A stretch of 64,000 bases of DNA from an uncultured Oscillospiraceae bacterium (GTDB taxonomy: Bacteria; Bacillota; Clostridia; Oscillospirales; Ruminococcaceae). Under the pieces are notes generated by a model that was not told the origin of the DNA, ran no database searches, and saw only the letters and a program-made list of their open reading frames with translations. The stretch spans positions 1-64,000 of the forward strand of contig CAKSPC010000005.1 in assembly GCA_934481445.1 (NCBI GenBank). Direction: 5' to 3'. Position 1 is the first letter of the stretch. Every line of letters begins with the position of its first letter. Below are positions 25,313-34,193 of this stretch, piece by piece. The translations under genes were made by a program, and so were the position numbers.

Positions 25313-26749
25313 ATGTCAAAGAATTACGGATCATACGAAAGCCCTTTCTGCACCCGCTACGCAAGCAAGGAGATGCAGTACATCTTCTCCGCAGATAAGA
25401 AGTTCACCACATGGAGAAAGCTCTGGGTGGCTCTTGCCCGCGGCGAAATGAAGCTCGGACTGCCCATAACACAGGAGCAGGTGGACGAGCTCGAAGCTAA
25501 CATAAACAACGTAAATTACGAAGTTGCCGAAGCCCGCGAAAAGGAAGTACGCCACGACGTAATGTCCCATGTCTACGCCTACGGCCAGCAGTGCCCCAAG
25601 GCTGCGGGAATAATCCACCTCGGCGCAACATCCTGCTATGTCGGCGACAACACCGATATAATTATCATGCGCGACGCGCTCATGCTTGTAAAGAAGAAGC
25701 TCGTGAACGTCCTCGCAAACCTCGCGAAGTTCGCGGATGAATACAAGAATATGCCCTGCCTCGCATACACCCACCTCCAGCCTGCACAGCCCACCACCGT
25801 CGGCAAGCGCGCTACACTGTGGATGAACGAGCTGCTGATGGATCTCGAGGAAGTCGAGTACCGCATCGCAAACCTCAAGCTTCTCGGACAGAAGGGCACA
25901 ACAGGCACGCAGGCTTCCTTTGTGGAGCTTTTCGGCGGCGATTCCGCGAAGATAAAGGCTCTCGAGAAGTCCATCGCGGAGGAAATGGGCTTTACCGCGT
26001 GCGTTCCCGTAAGCGGTCAGACCTATTCCCGCAAGATAGACAGCCAGGTGCTTTCCACCCTCGGCGGAATTGCACAGAGCTGCTCCAAGTTTTCCAACGA
26101 CCTGCGCCTGCTCCAGAATTTCGAGGAGATGGAAGAGCCGTTCGAGAAGAACCAGATAGGTTCCTCAGCAATGCCCTACAAGCGCAACCCCATGCGCAGC
26201 GAGCGTATCACATCCCTCGCAAGATATGTGATGATAGATACCCTTAACCCCGCGTTCACCGCAGGCACGCAGTGGTTCGAGAGGACCCTCGACGACAGCG
26301 CGAACAAGCGCATTTCCGTTGCGGAGGGCTTCCTCGGCGTGGACGCAATCCTTAATATAATGATAAACATTACCGACGGCATTCAGGTTTACCCCGAGAT
26401 GATAAGACAGCGCCTGATGAAGAAGCTGCCCTTTATGGCTACCGAAAACATCATGATGAGAGCTGTAGAAAACGGCGGCAACCGTCAGGAGCTGCACGAG
26501 CTGCTCCGCACTCATTCCCACGCTGCGGCAAAGCAGGTGAAGATGGGCGGCGAAAACGACCTTGTGGATCGTATCGCGGCGGATCCTGCGTTCAAGATAA
26601 CCAAGGCGGAGATCGAGGCTGTTCTTGTTCCCGAAAACTATGTCGGCAGAGCGCCCGAGCAGACCGGGGAATTCCTTGCGGAGTTCATCAAGCCCGTTCT
26701 CGAGGCGAACAAGGATATGCTCGGCGAGCACGTTGAGCTCAGCGTATAA
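25313..26749 (+). CDS. purB: Adenylosuccinate lyase
   Basis: 478 residues from ATG 25313, preceded by GAGGAG. A fumarase/aspartase-superfamily enzyme that splits SAICAR and adenylosuccinate in purine synthesis. Signs are NYGSYESPFCTRYAS at the N terminus, GATSCYVGDNTDI with the first catalytic region, TYTHLQPAQPTTVGKR (catalytic His), and the mobile signature loop QIGSSAMPYKRNPMRSERI around residue 282-300. It is followed after 25 bases by recJ in the same direction; no other pur genes are adjacent. Confidence 0.95.
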   Translation: MSKNYGSYESPFCTRYASKEMQYIFSADKKFTTWRKLWVALARGEMKLGLPITQEQVDELEANINNVNYEVAEAREKEVRHDVMSHVYAYGQQCPKAAGIIHLGATSCYVGDNTDIIIMRDALMLVKKKLVNVLANLAKFADEYKNMPCLAYTHLQPAQPTTVGKRATLWMNELLMDLEEVEYRIANLKLLGQKGTTGTQASFVELFGGDSAKIKALEKSIAEEMGFTACVPVSGQTYSRKIDSQVLSTLGGIAQSCSKFSNDLRLLQNFEEMEEPFEKNQIGSSAMPYKRNPMRSERITSLARYVMIDTLNPAFTAGTQWFERTLDDSANKRISVAEGFLGVDAILNIMINITDGIQVYPEMIRQRLMKKLPFMATENIMMRAVENGGNRQELHELLRTHSHAAAKQVKMGGENDLVDRIAADPAFKITKAEIEAVLVPENYVGRAPEQTGEFLAEFIKPVLEANKDMLGEHVELSV

Positions 26750-26774
26750 TTCACGGCAAAGGGGATAACCTGTA

Positions 26775-28793
26775 TTGAAAAAATGGACGGCGGCTCCCGC
26801 TCCGATGGGCGGGAGTGAGATAATCGGAGGTTTCGGGGAGTTTCTCGGGGGACTTCTGCTGCGCAGGGGCGTCTGCACGATGGAAGCTGCGAAGCAGTTT
26901 TTCGCGTGCGACAGCCTTTCCGACCCGTATCAGTTAAAGGATATGGATAAGGCGGCGGAGATCATCAGAAACGCCCTCGACGAGGATAAGAAAATAACCG
27001 TTTTCGGCGATTACGACTGTGACGGCGTTACATCCACCGTTATGCTTTACAGCTATCTCGAAGCGATGGGTGCTGACGTTGATTTCTACATTCCCGACCG
27101 CTCCGAGGGCTACGGCATGAATATCCCCGCGCTTACAAAAATACTGAACGGCGGCACGCAGCTTGTGATAACCGTCGACAACGGCATAAGCGCCGCGGCG
27201 GAGGCGGATTTCATCCGCGAGCACGGCGCTGAGCTTGTAATAACCGACCACCACCAGCCCCCCGAAGGCCTGCCGGTATGCGGAGCCTGCGTCGACCCGC
27301 ACAGGGCCGACGATACGTCGGAATTTAAAGATCTCTGCGGCGCGGGAGTTGTTCTGAAGCTTCTCTGCGCGCTGGAGGACGACGAGAATTTCGTTATGGA
27401 GCAGTACGCAGACCTCGCCGCCGTGGGAACGGTGGGCGATGTTATGCCGCTGCGGGGCGAAAACAGGTACATAGTCCGCAGGGGACTTGAAAGCATACGC
27501 CAGTGCCAGAATTTGGGACTGGAGCGGCTCATACGCTCGGCGGGGATACCCCCCGAGAGCATGACTGCAACGGGGCTTGCGTATTCCGTCTGCCCGAGGA
27601 TAAACGCCGCAGGACGTATGTCCGGCGCTGACAAGGCGGCAATGCTGCTTCTCGCAGACAGCGCCGAGAACGCCTCGCGGCTGTCGGAGGAGCTTGCGCA
27701 GCTCAACGACGAGCGCAAAAAGGCGGAGCAGGCCATCATGGAGGACATCTCCGCGCAGCTTTCGAACGACCCGTCGATACTCCGTCAGCGCGTTATCATC
27801 GCGGCGGGGGAAGGCTGGAATCACGGCGTTATCGGCATCGCGGGGGCAAGGCTGATGGAGAAATACGGCAAGCCCACGATAGTAATTGCTGTCGAAAACG
27901 GCGAAGCCCGCGGCTCCGTCAGAAGTTTCGACGGATTTTCCGTGCACAGGATGCTGTCGGAATGCTCGGATATGCTCACGAAATTCGGCGGGCATCCCAA
28001 GGCGGGGGGATTCTCGCTCCCCGCGGAAAAGGTCGGAGAGTTCACGCAGAGGATATACGCCTACGCAAGGGAATTCTACCCGAAAATGCCCGTGCAGGAG
28101 GTCTGTGCGGATATGGAAGCGACCTGCCGCGACCTTACGGAGGAAAACGTTGAGCTTCTCGGGCGGCTGGAGCCGTTCGGCGAGGGCAACAGGCAGCCGC
28201 TTTTCCTGCTGAAAGGCTGCACCGTGCGCTCCAAACGCGCGCTCAAAAACGGACTGTATACTTCATTTGAAGCGGAGAGCGGCGGTACGGTGCTGAAGGC
28301 ACTGTCGTTCAGGATACCGTTCGATAAATTCTATCCGCAGATCGGACAAAAGATAGATATGATAGCGACTGCGGAGATAAACGAATATAATGGAAAGCGG
28401 AGCGTAAACCTGAAAGTGCTCGAGGTGCGCCCGTCGGATTTTGCGGAGGACAGATTCTTCGCGGCGCAGCGCGTCTACGAGGAGATATCCCGCGGGGAGG
28501 GCTGCGACGGCAGGCTGGCCCCCCGCGTTATCCCGCAGGACAGGACGGCGCTTATGGGCATATACGATATCGTCAGAAAAAACGGCGGAATGTCTGCGGA
28601 GAACATCGCGGTGTACCTCGGCGGGGTGAATTACTGTATGCTGAGGATAACGCTGGACGCATTCGCGCAGGCGGGCATGATCCAGCTTGCCCCCGACGCG
28701 GAGCAGGCAGTGATAGTCCCCGTGAAAAACAAGGTAGACCTGTTTTCGTCGGGACTGCTCGCGGAGCTTAAACAGCAGTTCGCCGCAAAATGA
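26775..28793 (+). CDS. recJ: Single-stranded-DNA-specific exonuclease RecJ
   Basis: 672 residues from a TTG start at 26775 (MKKWTAAPA…, the KKW start being usual for RecJ), with AAAGGGG ten bases upstream. DHH domain motifs in order: VFGDYDCDGVTST (~residues 75-87), TVDNGISA, VITDHHQPPE, and AAVGTVGDVMPL; DHHA1 nucleic-acid-binding region GWNHGVIGIAGARL and SVRSFDGFSVH…FGGHPKAGGF; then a C-terminal OB-fold. A 5'-3' exonuclease for recombination and repair. Part of the run recJ-relA-GIY-YIG-MBL-hemZ; a recJ-relA order is common in Firmicutes. Confidence 0.94.
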   Translation: MKKWTAAPAPMGGSEIIGGFGEFLGGLLLRRGVCTMEAAKQFFACDSLSDPYQLKDMDKAAEIIRNALDEDKKITVFGDYDCDGVTSTVMLYSYLEAMGADVDFYIPDRSEGYGMNIPALTKILNGGTQLVITVDNGISAAAEADFIREHGAELVITDHHQPPEGLPVCGACVDPHRADDTSEFKDLCGAGVVLKLLCALEDDENFVMEQYADLAAVGTVGDVMPLRGENRYIVRRGLESIRQCQNLGLERLIRSAGIPPESMTATGLAYSVCPRINAAGRMSGADKAAMLLLADSAENASRLSEELAQLNDERKKAEQAIMEDISAQLSNDPSILRQRVIIAAGEGWNHGVIGIAGARLMEKYGKPTIVIAVENGEARGSVRSFDGFSVHRMLSECSDMLTKFGGHPKAGGFSLPAEKVGEFTQRIYAYAREFYPKMPVQEVCADMEATCRDLTEENVELLGRLEPFGEGNRQPLFLLKGCTVRSKRALKNGLYTSFEAESGGTVLKALSFRIPFDKFYPQIGQKIDMIATAEINEYNGKRSVNLKVLEVRPSDFAEDRFFAAQRVYEEISRGEGCDGRLAPRVIPQDRTALMGIYDIVRKNGGMSAENIAVYLGGVNYCMLRITLDAFAQAGMIQLAPDAEQAVIVPVKNKVDLFSSGLLAELKQQFAAK

Positions 28794-28828
28794 CACTGCG
28801 GTAATTATTCTGGAAGGACGGCACGGCT

Positions 28829-31018
28829 ATGGGAATTTCCACTATCGAAGAGCTTATCGAAAAAATAAATGCAAGCGACAAGCATTTGCAGTATGACACG
28901 GATAAAATAATGCGCGCATACGAGCTGGCGGACAAGGCTCACGAGGGGCAGATGCGCTCCTCCGGCGAGAAGTACATCACGCACCCGCTGTCCGTTGCGG
29001 CTATCCTGCTGGATTACTGCATGGATACCGACACGCTCTGCGCGGCGCTGCTGCATGATGTGGTGGAGGATACCCCTGTCACGCTGGAGGAAGTCCGCAA
29101 GAAATTCGGCGACGACGTTGCGCTGATGGTGGACGGCGTTACCAAGATAGGTCTTGTCCCCCTTGTTTCAAAGGAGGAGCAGCAGGCGGAGAACATCCGT
29201 AAGATACTCATGGCGATGTCCAAGGACATCCGCGTTATCATCATAAAGCTTGCGGACAGGCTGCACAATATGCGCACGCTGTACGCCCGCCCGCCGCACA
29301 AGCAGCTCAAGACCTCGCTCGAAACCATGAATTTCTATGCGCCCATCGCGCACCGATTAGGTATGAGCGACGTCAAGGAGGAGATGGAGGACATCGCCAT
29401 CCATTACCTTGACCCTTACGGCTGCAAGGAGATAGAGCGCCTGCTAGACCTGCATAAAGAGGAGCGCGACAACTTCATCGACACCATCAAGGCGCGCATA
29501 CGCGAGCGTATAAGCGATATCAAGCCCGAGCCGATAATCGAGGGCAGAGTCAAGTCCATCTACAGCATCTACAAGAAGATGTATGTAAAGAACAAGCGTT
29601 TTTCGGAAATATATGATATCTACGCGGTGCGGGTCATCGTGCAGTCTGTGATAGAGTGCTACAACGTCCTCGGCGTTATCCACGATATGTTCAGACCCAT
29701 GCCGTACCGTTTCAAGGACTACATCGCGACTCCGAAACCGAACAGGTATCAGTCCCTGCACACAACTGTTATCGGCAGGGAGGGAATTCCGTTCGAGGTG
29801 CAGATACGCACCGTCGAGATGCATAACACCGCGCAGTACGGTATCGCGGCGCACTGGAAATACAAGGCGGGGCTGAACGGCTCCGTTGCGGGGGAGAAGC
29901 GCTTCGACTGGGTGCGCCAGCTTCTCGAGCGGCAGCAGGAGGCGGACGACGTCGAGCAGATAGCCGACGCGATAAAGACCGACCTCGCCCCGGACGAGGT
30001 GTTCGTATTCTCGCCGAAGGGCGACGTATTCTCGCTTCCGATAGGGTCTACCGTCATTGACTTTGCGTATGCCATCCACACGCAGGTCGGCAACAAAATG
30101 ACGGGCGCAAAGGTCGGCGGCAGGATGGTCAGCTTTGATTATCAGGTCAAGACCGGCGATATCATCGAGATACTCACCAGCGGCTCGCCGAATTACGGTC
30201 CGAACAGAAACTGGCTCGAGATAGCCAAAACCACCGAGGCAAAGGGCAAGATACGTTCGTGGTTCAAGAAAGAGCGCCGCGAGGAAAATATCGAGCGCGG
30301 CAAGGAGGAGCTCGAGCGCGAGTTCAAGCGCAACGGTATCCCCGTCGAGCCGGAATTGCTTAAAGAAGCCGCGCAGCGCCAGCGCCTGGGCAGCGTGGAC
30401 GATCTCTACGCCGCGATAGGCTACGAGGGCGTGTCGCTTTCGAAGATAATAACGCGCATAAAGGAAGGCTATGCCCGCCAGCAAAAAGAGCAGCAGGCGG
30501 CGCAGGCTCCGCAGAAATCCAACGAGGAAAACATCGAGGAAACGAACGCGCGCTCCCGCCGCAAGGGCATAATCATCGAGGGCGTGGACAACTGTCTTGT
30601 TAAATTCGCACAGTGCTGCAACCCTCTCCCCGGCGACCCGATAATCGGATTTGTAACGAGGGGCTTCGGCGTTTCGATACACAAGCAGGACTGCGTGAAC
30701 GTCATCAACAACATGGAAAATCCCGAGAACAAGGACCGCTGGATAAAGGCAAGCTGGGCCGGCGTGGACGACAGCACATACCGCGCCACCATCGACCTTA
30801 TAACCGAGCAGAAGTCCTCCGTCATTGCGGACATCACCGCAGCCATCGCGGCGAACCATATTCCCATGCACGAGATGAATATGCACAGGCTTAAGAACGG
30901 CAACAATAATCTTCTTATAACCATAGAGATAGCGGGCGTGGAGCAGCTTACGAACGTAATGTCGCGGCTGCAGAAGATATCCGGCGTTATCTCGGTGGAC
31001 AGAACAGGCAAGCAGTGA
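28829..31018 (+). CDS. relA: Bifunctional (p)ppGpp synthetase/hydrolase
   Basis: 729 residues, the full RelA/SpoT homologue length. HD hydrolase domain with HEGQMRSSGEKYITHP and LLHDVVEDT (residues ~37-80); synthetase domain with YDIYAVRVIV and PYRFKDYIATPKPNRYQSLH (~260-310); TGS domain DEVFVFSPKGDVFSLP…; a Cys-containing NCLVKFAQCCNPLPGD segment, and a C-terminal ACT domain. It makes and destroys the stringent-response alarmone. GGAAGGA precedes the ATG. Its TGA overlaps the GTG of the next gene. Confidence 0.96.
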   Translation: MGISTIEELIEKINASDKHLQYDTDKIMRAYELADKAHEGQMRSSGEKYITHPLSVAAILLDYCMDTDTLCAALLHDVVEDTPVTLEEVRKKFGDDVALMVDGVTKIGLVPLVSKEEQQAENIRKILMAMSKDIRVIIIKLADRLHNMRTLYARPPHKQLKTSLETMNFYAPIAHRLGMSDVKEEMEDIAIHYLDPYGCKEIERLLDLHKEERDNFIDTIKARIRERISDIKPEPIIEGRVKSIYSIYKKMYVKNKRFSEIYDIYAVRVIVQSVIECYNVLGVIHDMFRPMPYRFKDYIATPKPNRYQSLHTTVIGREGIPFEVQIRTVEMHNTAQYGIAAHWKYKAGLNGSVAGEKRFDWVRQLLERQQEADDVEQIADAIKTDLAPDEVFVFSPKGDVFSLPIGSTVIDFAYAIHTQVGNKMTGAKVGGRMVSFDYQVKTGDIIEILTSGSPNYGPNRNWLEIAKTTEAKGKIRSWFKKERREENIERGKEELEREFKRNGIPVEPELLKEAAQRQRLGSVDDLYAAIGYEGVSLSKIITRIKEGYARQQKEQQAAQAPQKSNEENIEETNARSRRKGIIIEGVDNCLVKFAQCCNPLPGDPIIGFVTRGFGVSIHKQDCVNVINNMENPENKDRWIKASWAGVDDSTYRATIDLITEQKSSVIADITAAIAANHIPMHEMNMHRLKNGNNNLLITIEIAGVEQLTNVMSRLQKISGVISVDRTGKQ

Positions 31019-31557
31019 TTTTGGATATACTGAACTATTTTCGCAGCCTCACCACAGAGCAGCTTTTCGTTGCGGCGGCGGGGCTGCTGCTCGTTGCGGC
31101 GGGATTTTTCCTGCTTAGAAACACGCGGCGGGCGGCAAACGCACGGCTGCGCAGAAAGGTGCGGCGGGGCGGATTTATCTCCAGCACGGACTTCGAAAAG
31201 AACTGGATAATCAGCGGCGGGGAAACTCCCGTCGGGTACAAATACGCGGATTTCCCCGGATGCTATGTTATCATGATATTTGCTTCGCCCGTGCGGGGAA
31301 AGCGGTTTTATAACTACGAAAATATTTACATCGGTCAGTCGGTGAACGTCTGCCAGCGGGTGCATAACCACTTCAACGGCAAGGGCAAGGGGGATATATA
31401 CGCGGATATAAAGTACGGAAAATACGCGTATGTGCGTATCGTCCCTGTGAAAGCGAAGCGGCTCAACGACATGGAAACCGCGCTGATAGACGCTTTCAGC
31501 GCCACGGACAGCTATAACAAAACAAAGGGCGGCGCGAAGGTCACCCGCGTAAAATAA
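31015..31557 (+). CDS. Membrane-anchored GIY-YIG domain protein
   Basis: 180 residues starting at GTG 31015, which overlaps the relA stop (GTGA). Residues ~17-34 are one membrane helix (QLFVAAAGLLLVAAGFFLL), followed by a basic stretch (RRAANARLRRKVRRGG). Residues ~80-180 fit a GIY-YIG nuclease core: GCYVIM, NIYIGQSVNVCQRVHNH with the catalytic Arg, and METALIDAF with the metal-binding Glu, then YNKTKGG. Known members are DNA endonucleases; a membrane-anchored version translated with a stringent-response enzyme is uncommon. Function unknown. Confidence 0.75.
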   Translation: MILDILNYFRSLTTEQLFVAAAGLLLVAAGFFLLRNTRRAANARLRRKVRRGGFISSTDFEKNWIISGGETPVGYKYADFPGCYVIMIFASPVRGKRFYNYENIYIGQSVNVCQRVHNHFNGKGKGDIYADIKYGKYAYVRIVPVKAKRLNDMETALIDAFSATDSYNKTKGGAKVTRVK

Positions 31558-31568
31558 CGGAGGAAAAC

Positions 31569-32201
31569 ATGAAAGACGTATATATGCTCCCGCTCGGGGA
31601 GCTCGGGGCAAATTGCTATATAATCCCCACCGCGGACAAAAGGGCAGTGGTGATAGACCCTGCTTCCGCAACGGAAGTGCTGATGTTTTTGCAGAGTAAT
31701 GATCTCACCCTCGGTTCGATAATCATAACCCACGGGCATTTCGACCACTTCGCGGGGGTGTACGAGCTGAAAAAGCAGACCGGCGCGGAGGTGATAGCCC
31801 CCGCCATGGACGCGCAGATGCTCACAAACTCTACAAAATGCTGGGCGGATTTCATGCCGCATACGGAGTTCCACCCGATAGTTCCCGACAGGACGTTTTC
31901 TGAGAACGAGGAATTCACCGCCTGCGGCGTTGAATTCAGGACAATGGCAGCTCCGGGGCACACGATAGGAAGCTGCCTGCTGTTCTGCAAGACCCTCGGA
32001 AACGTGATATTCTCGGGGGACGTGCTGTTTCGCGGCGCTGTAGGAAGAACGGATGGCTTTTCGGGCAGCAGACTGCAGATGAAAGAAACGCTGCATGAAA
32101 TCAACCTTATTGAGGGCGAATACACGATATACTGCGGCCATGGCGAGCCGACCACCCTCGAAACCGAGAAAAAATACAACCCCTACGTCGGGGCGTACTG
32201 A
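31569..32201 (+). CDS. MBL-fold metallo-hydrolase (glyoxalase II-like)
   Basis: A 210-residue metallo-beta-lactamase-fold enzyme: ELGANCYIIPT start, THGHFDHFAG (metal-binding H-x-H-x-D-H, residues ~57-66), APGHTIGSCLLF with a third His, ILFSGD-like VIFSGDVLFRGAVGRTD, and a C-terminal CGHGEPTTLETEK. Members hydrolyse thioesters such as S-lactoylglutathione or related persulfides; the substrate is not determined. GGAGG precedes ATG 31569. It lies 11 bases after the GIY-YIG gene and 17 before hemZ. Confidence 0.9.
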   Translation: MKDVYMLPLGELGANCYIIPTADKRAVVIDPASATEVLMFLQSNDLTLGSIIITHGHFDHFAGVYELKKQTGAEVIAPAMDAQMLTNSTKCWADFMPHTEFHPIVPDRTFSENEEFTACGVEFRTMAAPGHTIGSCLLFCKTLGNVIFSGDVLFRGAVGRTDGFSGSRLQMKETLHEINLIEGEYTIYCGHGEPTTLETEKKYNPYVGAY

Positions 32202-32218
32202 GGAGCGCGCAGGACACC

Positions 32219-33640
32219 ATGACACTTATTTTCAGCGGACACCCGTTCGCATACGAAACCGAGCGGCTTTTCAGAAGCTTCTTCCCGCCCGTTAAAATAG
32301 CCATGACAAACAGCGCCGAGGACGTTTCGGGGGACTTCTGCCTTACGGAGCGCAGCGAAAGCGGTGGCGTTATAATGCTGTCCGTCGAGATGTCAGCGGG
32401 GGAATTTTCAAGGAAAATGACCACGGAAATTCCGACGGGCACGCCCGACAAGGAGCAGGAAAGGGCGCTGTGCGTGCTGCTTTACAGGGTGCTGAGCGAA
32501 TACACGGGCGTCAGGCCGCCGTGGGGAATACTCACGGGGATACGCCCCGTGAAGCTGCTTGCGGATATGGACGAAAACGCCGCGGCGGAGCGGCTGCTCG
32601 TTTCCCACGAAAAAACCAAGCTTGCGCACAGGATAAACGCAGTCCAGAAGCCCATCATAGCGGGCATTCCCGGGCGGTCGTTCAGCCTTTATGTTTCGAT
32701 ACCGTTCTGCCCGACGCGGTGCAGCTACTGCAGCTTTGTGAGCCATTCCGTCGACAAGGCGGCGGGGCTGGTCGGGGATTATCTCGACAGGCTGTGCGAG
32801 GAGCTTTCGCTGACCGCGGAAACTGCCCGCAGCGCGGGTCTGCACCTTGATACGATATATTTCGGCGGGGGAACGCCCACGACCCTTTCGGCGGAGCAGC
32901 TGAAGCGGCTGTTTGCCGCGCTGGAATGCTTTGATCTTTCCGCCGTGCGGGAGTTCACCGTTGAGGCGGGCAGACCCGACACCATCACCCGCGAGAAGCT
33001 GGAGGCGATAAAGCAGGCGGGGGCGGGGAGGATATCCGTGAACCCGCAGACCATGAACGACAGCGTCCTCGAAGCGGTCGGCAGGCGCCACAACACTGCG
33101 CAGACCGAGCGTGCATACGCGCTTGCGCGGGAAGTGGGGTTCGACAGTATTAATATGGATCTCATCGCGGGGCTGCCGACGGACACGGTGGAGGGCTTTA
33201 TACGCAGCCTTGACCGCGTGTGCGAGCTTGCCCCCGAGAACATTACGGTGCATTCGCTTTCGCTGAAGCGGGCGGCGCGGCTGTTCCGCGAGCGGGAATG
33301 CGAGCCGTCCGGCGCATATGAAATGACGTCCTATGCCCACGAAAAGCTCTCCGCCTGCGGCTACGAGCCGTATTATCTCTACCGCCAGAAAAACACCGCG
33401 GACAACTGCGAAAACACGGGCTACGCAAAGCCGCGCACCGAAAGCCTGTACAATATGTTCATCATGGAAGAGGTGCAGACGATACTTGCGGTTGGCGCGG
33501 GGGCTTCCACAAAGCTTGTGGACATCCCGTCGAAGCGCATCGAGCGCATATCCAACCTTAAATACCCATACGAATATTTGAGCAGATTTAACGAAGTTAA
33601 GGCAGGAAAGAGTAAAATAATTGACTTCTTTGACAAATAA
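32219..33640 (+). CDS. hemZ: HemZ-type coproporphyrinogen dehydrogenase-like radical SAM protein
   Basis: 473 residues. About 150 N-terminal residues without a known motif precede a radical SAM core with Cys164, Cys168 and Cys171 (CPTRCSYC) for the 4Fe-4S cluster, then TIYFGGGTPTTLS and NMDLIAGLPTDTVEGF as in HemN-type enzymes. HemZ proteins, first described in Bacillus, are anaerobic coproporphyrinogen oxidases or relatives that use heme; the substrate here is inferred. The gene closes the recJ operon. Confidence 0.88.
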   Translation: MTLIFSGHPFAYETERLFRSFFPPVKIAMTNSAEDVSGDFCLTERSESGGVIMLSVEMSAGEFSRKMTTEIPTGTPDKEQERALCVLLYRVLSEYTGVRPPWGILTGIRPVKLLADMDENAAAERLLVSHEKTKLAHRINAVQKPIIAGIPGRSFSLYVSIPFCPTRCSYCSFVSHSVDKAAGLVGDYLDRLCEELSLTAETARSAGLHLDTIYFGGGTPTTLSAEQLKRLFAALECFDLSAVREFTVEAGRPDTITREKLEAIKQAGAGRISVNPQTMNDSVLEAVGRRHNTAQTERAYALAREVGFDSINMDLIAGLPTDTVEGFIRSLDRVCELAPENITVHSLSLKRAARLFRERECEPSGAYEMTSYAHEKLSACGYEPYYLYRQKNTADNCENTGYAKPRTESLYNMFIMEEVQTILAVGAGASTKLVDIPSKRIERISNLKYPYEYLSRFNEVKAGKSKIIDFFDK

Positions 33641-33674
33641 ATTGCTAAATCATGCACACTTATTGAATAAATGG

Positions 33675-33703
33675 TTGACAAGGCGCACGTTTTATTATAA
33701 AAT
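33675..33703 (+). promoter_or_regulatory. Sigma-A promoter of the DUF4870-like gene
   Basis: TTGACA (33675-33680), 17-base spacer, TAAAAT (33698-33703). Confidence 0.7.
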
Positions 33704-33756
33704 AAAACAAGCAGGTATGCTGCAAATAAGTTTGAGTTATTTATATGGAGGTTACT

Positions 33757-34023
33757 ATGGACGCAAAAACAACAGGTATCGTTGCATATCTTACTTGGAT
33801 CGGTCTGCTGATCGCTTATCTCGCAGGCGATAAGGAAGGCGCTAAGTTCCACATCAACCAGTCGCTGGTTCTGGTTCTGTTCGGTCTGCTGGGCGCTATT
33901 CCCGTTGTAGGCTGGATCTGGGAGATATTTATGTTCGTTTGCTGGATCATCGCTTTCGTTGGCGCTGTTCAGGGTCAGGAAAAGGAAGTTCCCCTGCTTG
34001 GCAAGATCAAGATCATCAAGTAA
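33757..34023 (+). CDS. Small DUF4870/Tic20-like membrane protein
   Basis: 88 residues from ATG 33757 with GGAGG at 33747-33751. Three hydrophobic stretches (TGIVAYLTWIGLLIAYLAG, SLVLVLFGLLGAIPVVGWI, EIFMFVCWIIAFVGAVQG) and a KFHINQSLVL element mid-way match small DUF4870 (Tic20-like) membrane proteins. Function unknown. The codon use is notably optimal (CTG, GTT, ATC), so the gene may be well expressed. Own promoter and terminator, hence monocistronic. Confidence 0.8.
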   Translation: MDAKTTGIVAYLTWIGLLIAYLAGDKEGAKFHINQSLVLVLFGLLGAIPVVGWIWEIFMFVCWIIAFVGAVQGQEKEVPLLGKIKIIK

Positions 34024-34048
34024 TGAACGATTGATTTCATACATAATG

Positions 34049-34079
34049 TCCCGCCCGAAACGGCGGGATATTTCTTTTT
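34049..34079 (+). terminator. Terminator after the DUF4870-like gene
   Basis: TCCCGCC/GGCGGGA stem with a 6-base loop, followed by TATTTCTTTTT. Confidence 0.8.
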
Positions 34080-34107
34080 AAAAAATCAAAAAATCCCCCG
34101 ATATTCC

Positions 34108-34136
34108 TTGCATTTGCACGAAAATAGTGGTATAAT
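34108..34136 (+). promoter_or_regulatory. Sigma-A promoter of the mreB-family gene
   Basis: TTGCAT (34108-34113), 17-base spacer, TATAAT (34131-34136). Confidence 0.75.
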
Positions 34137-34193
34137 AAAATAGAATATACAAATTACATTTTAATACAGAACAGAAACAGGAGAGAATCAGAA

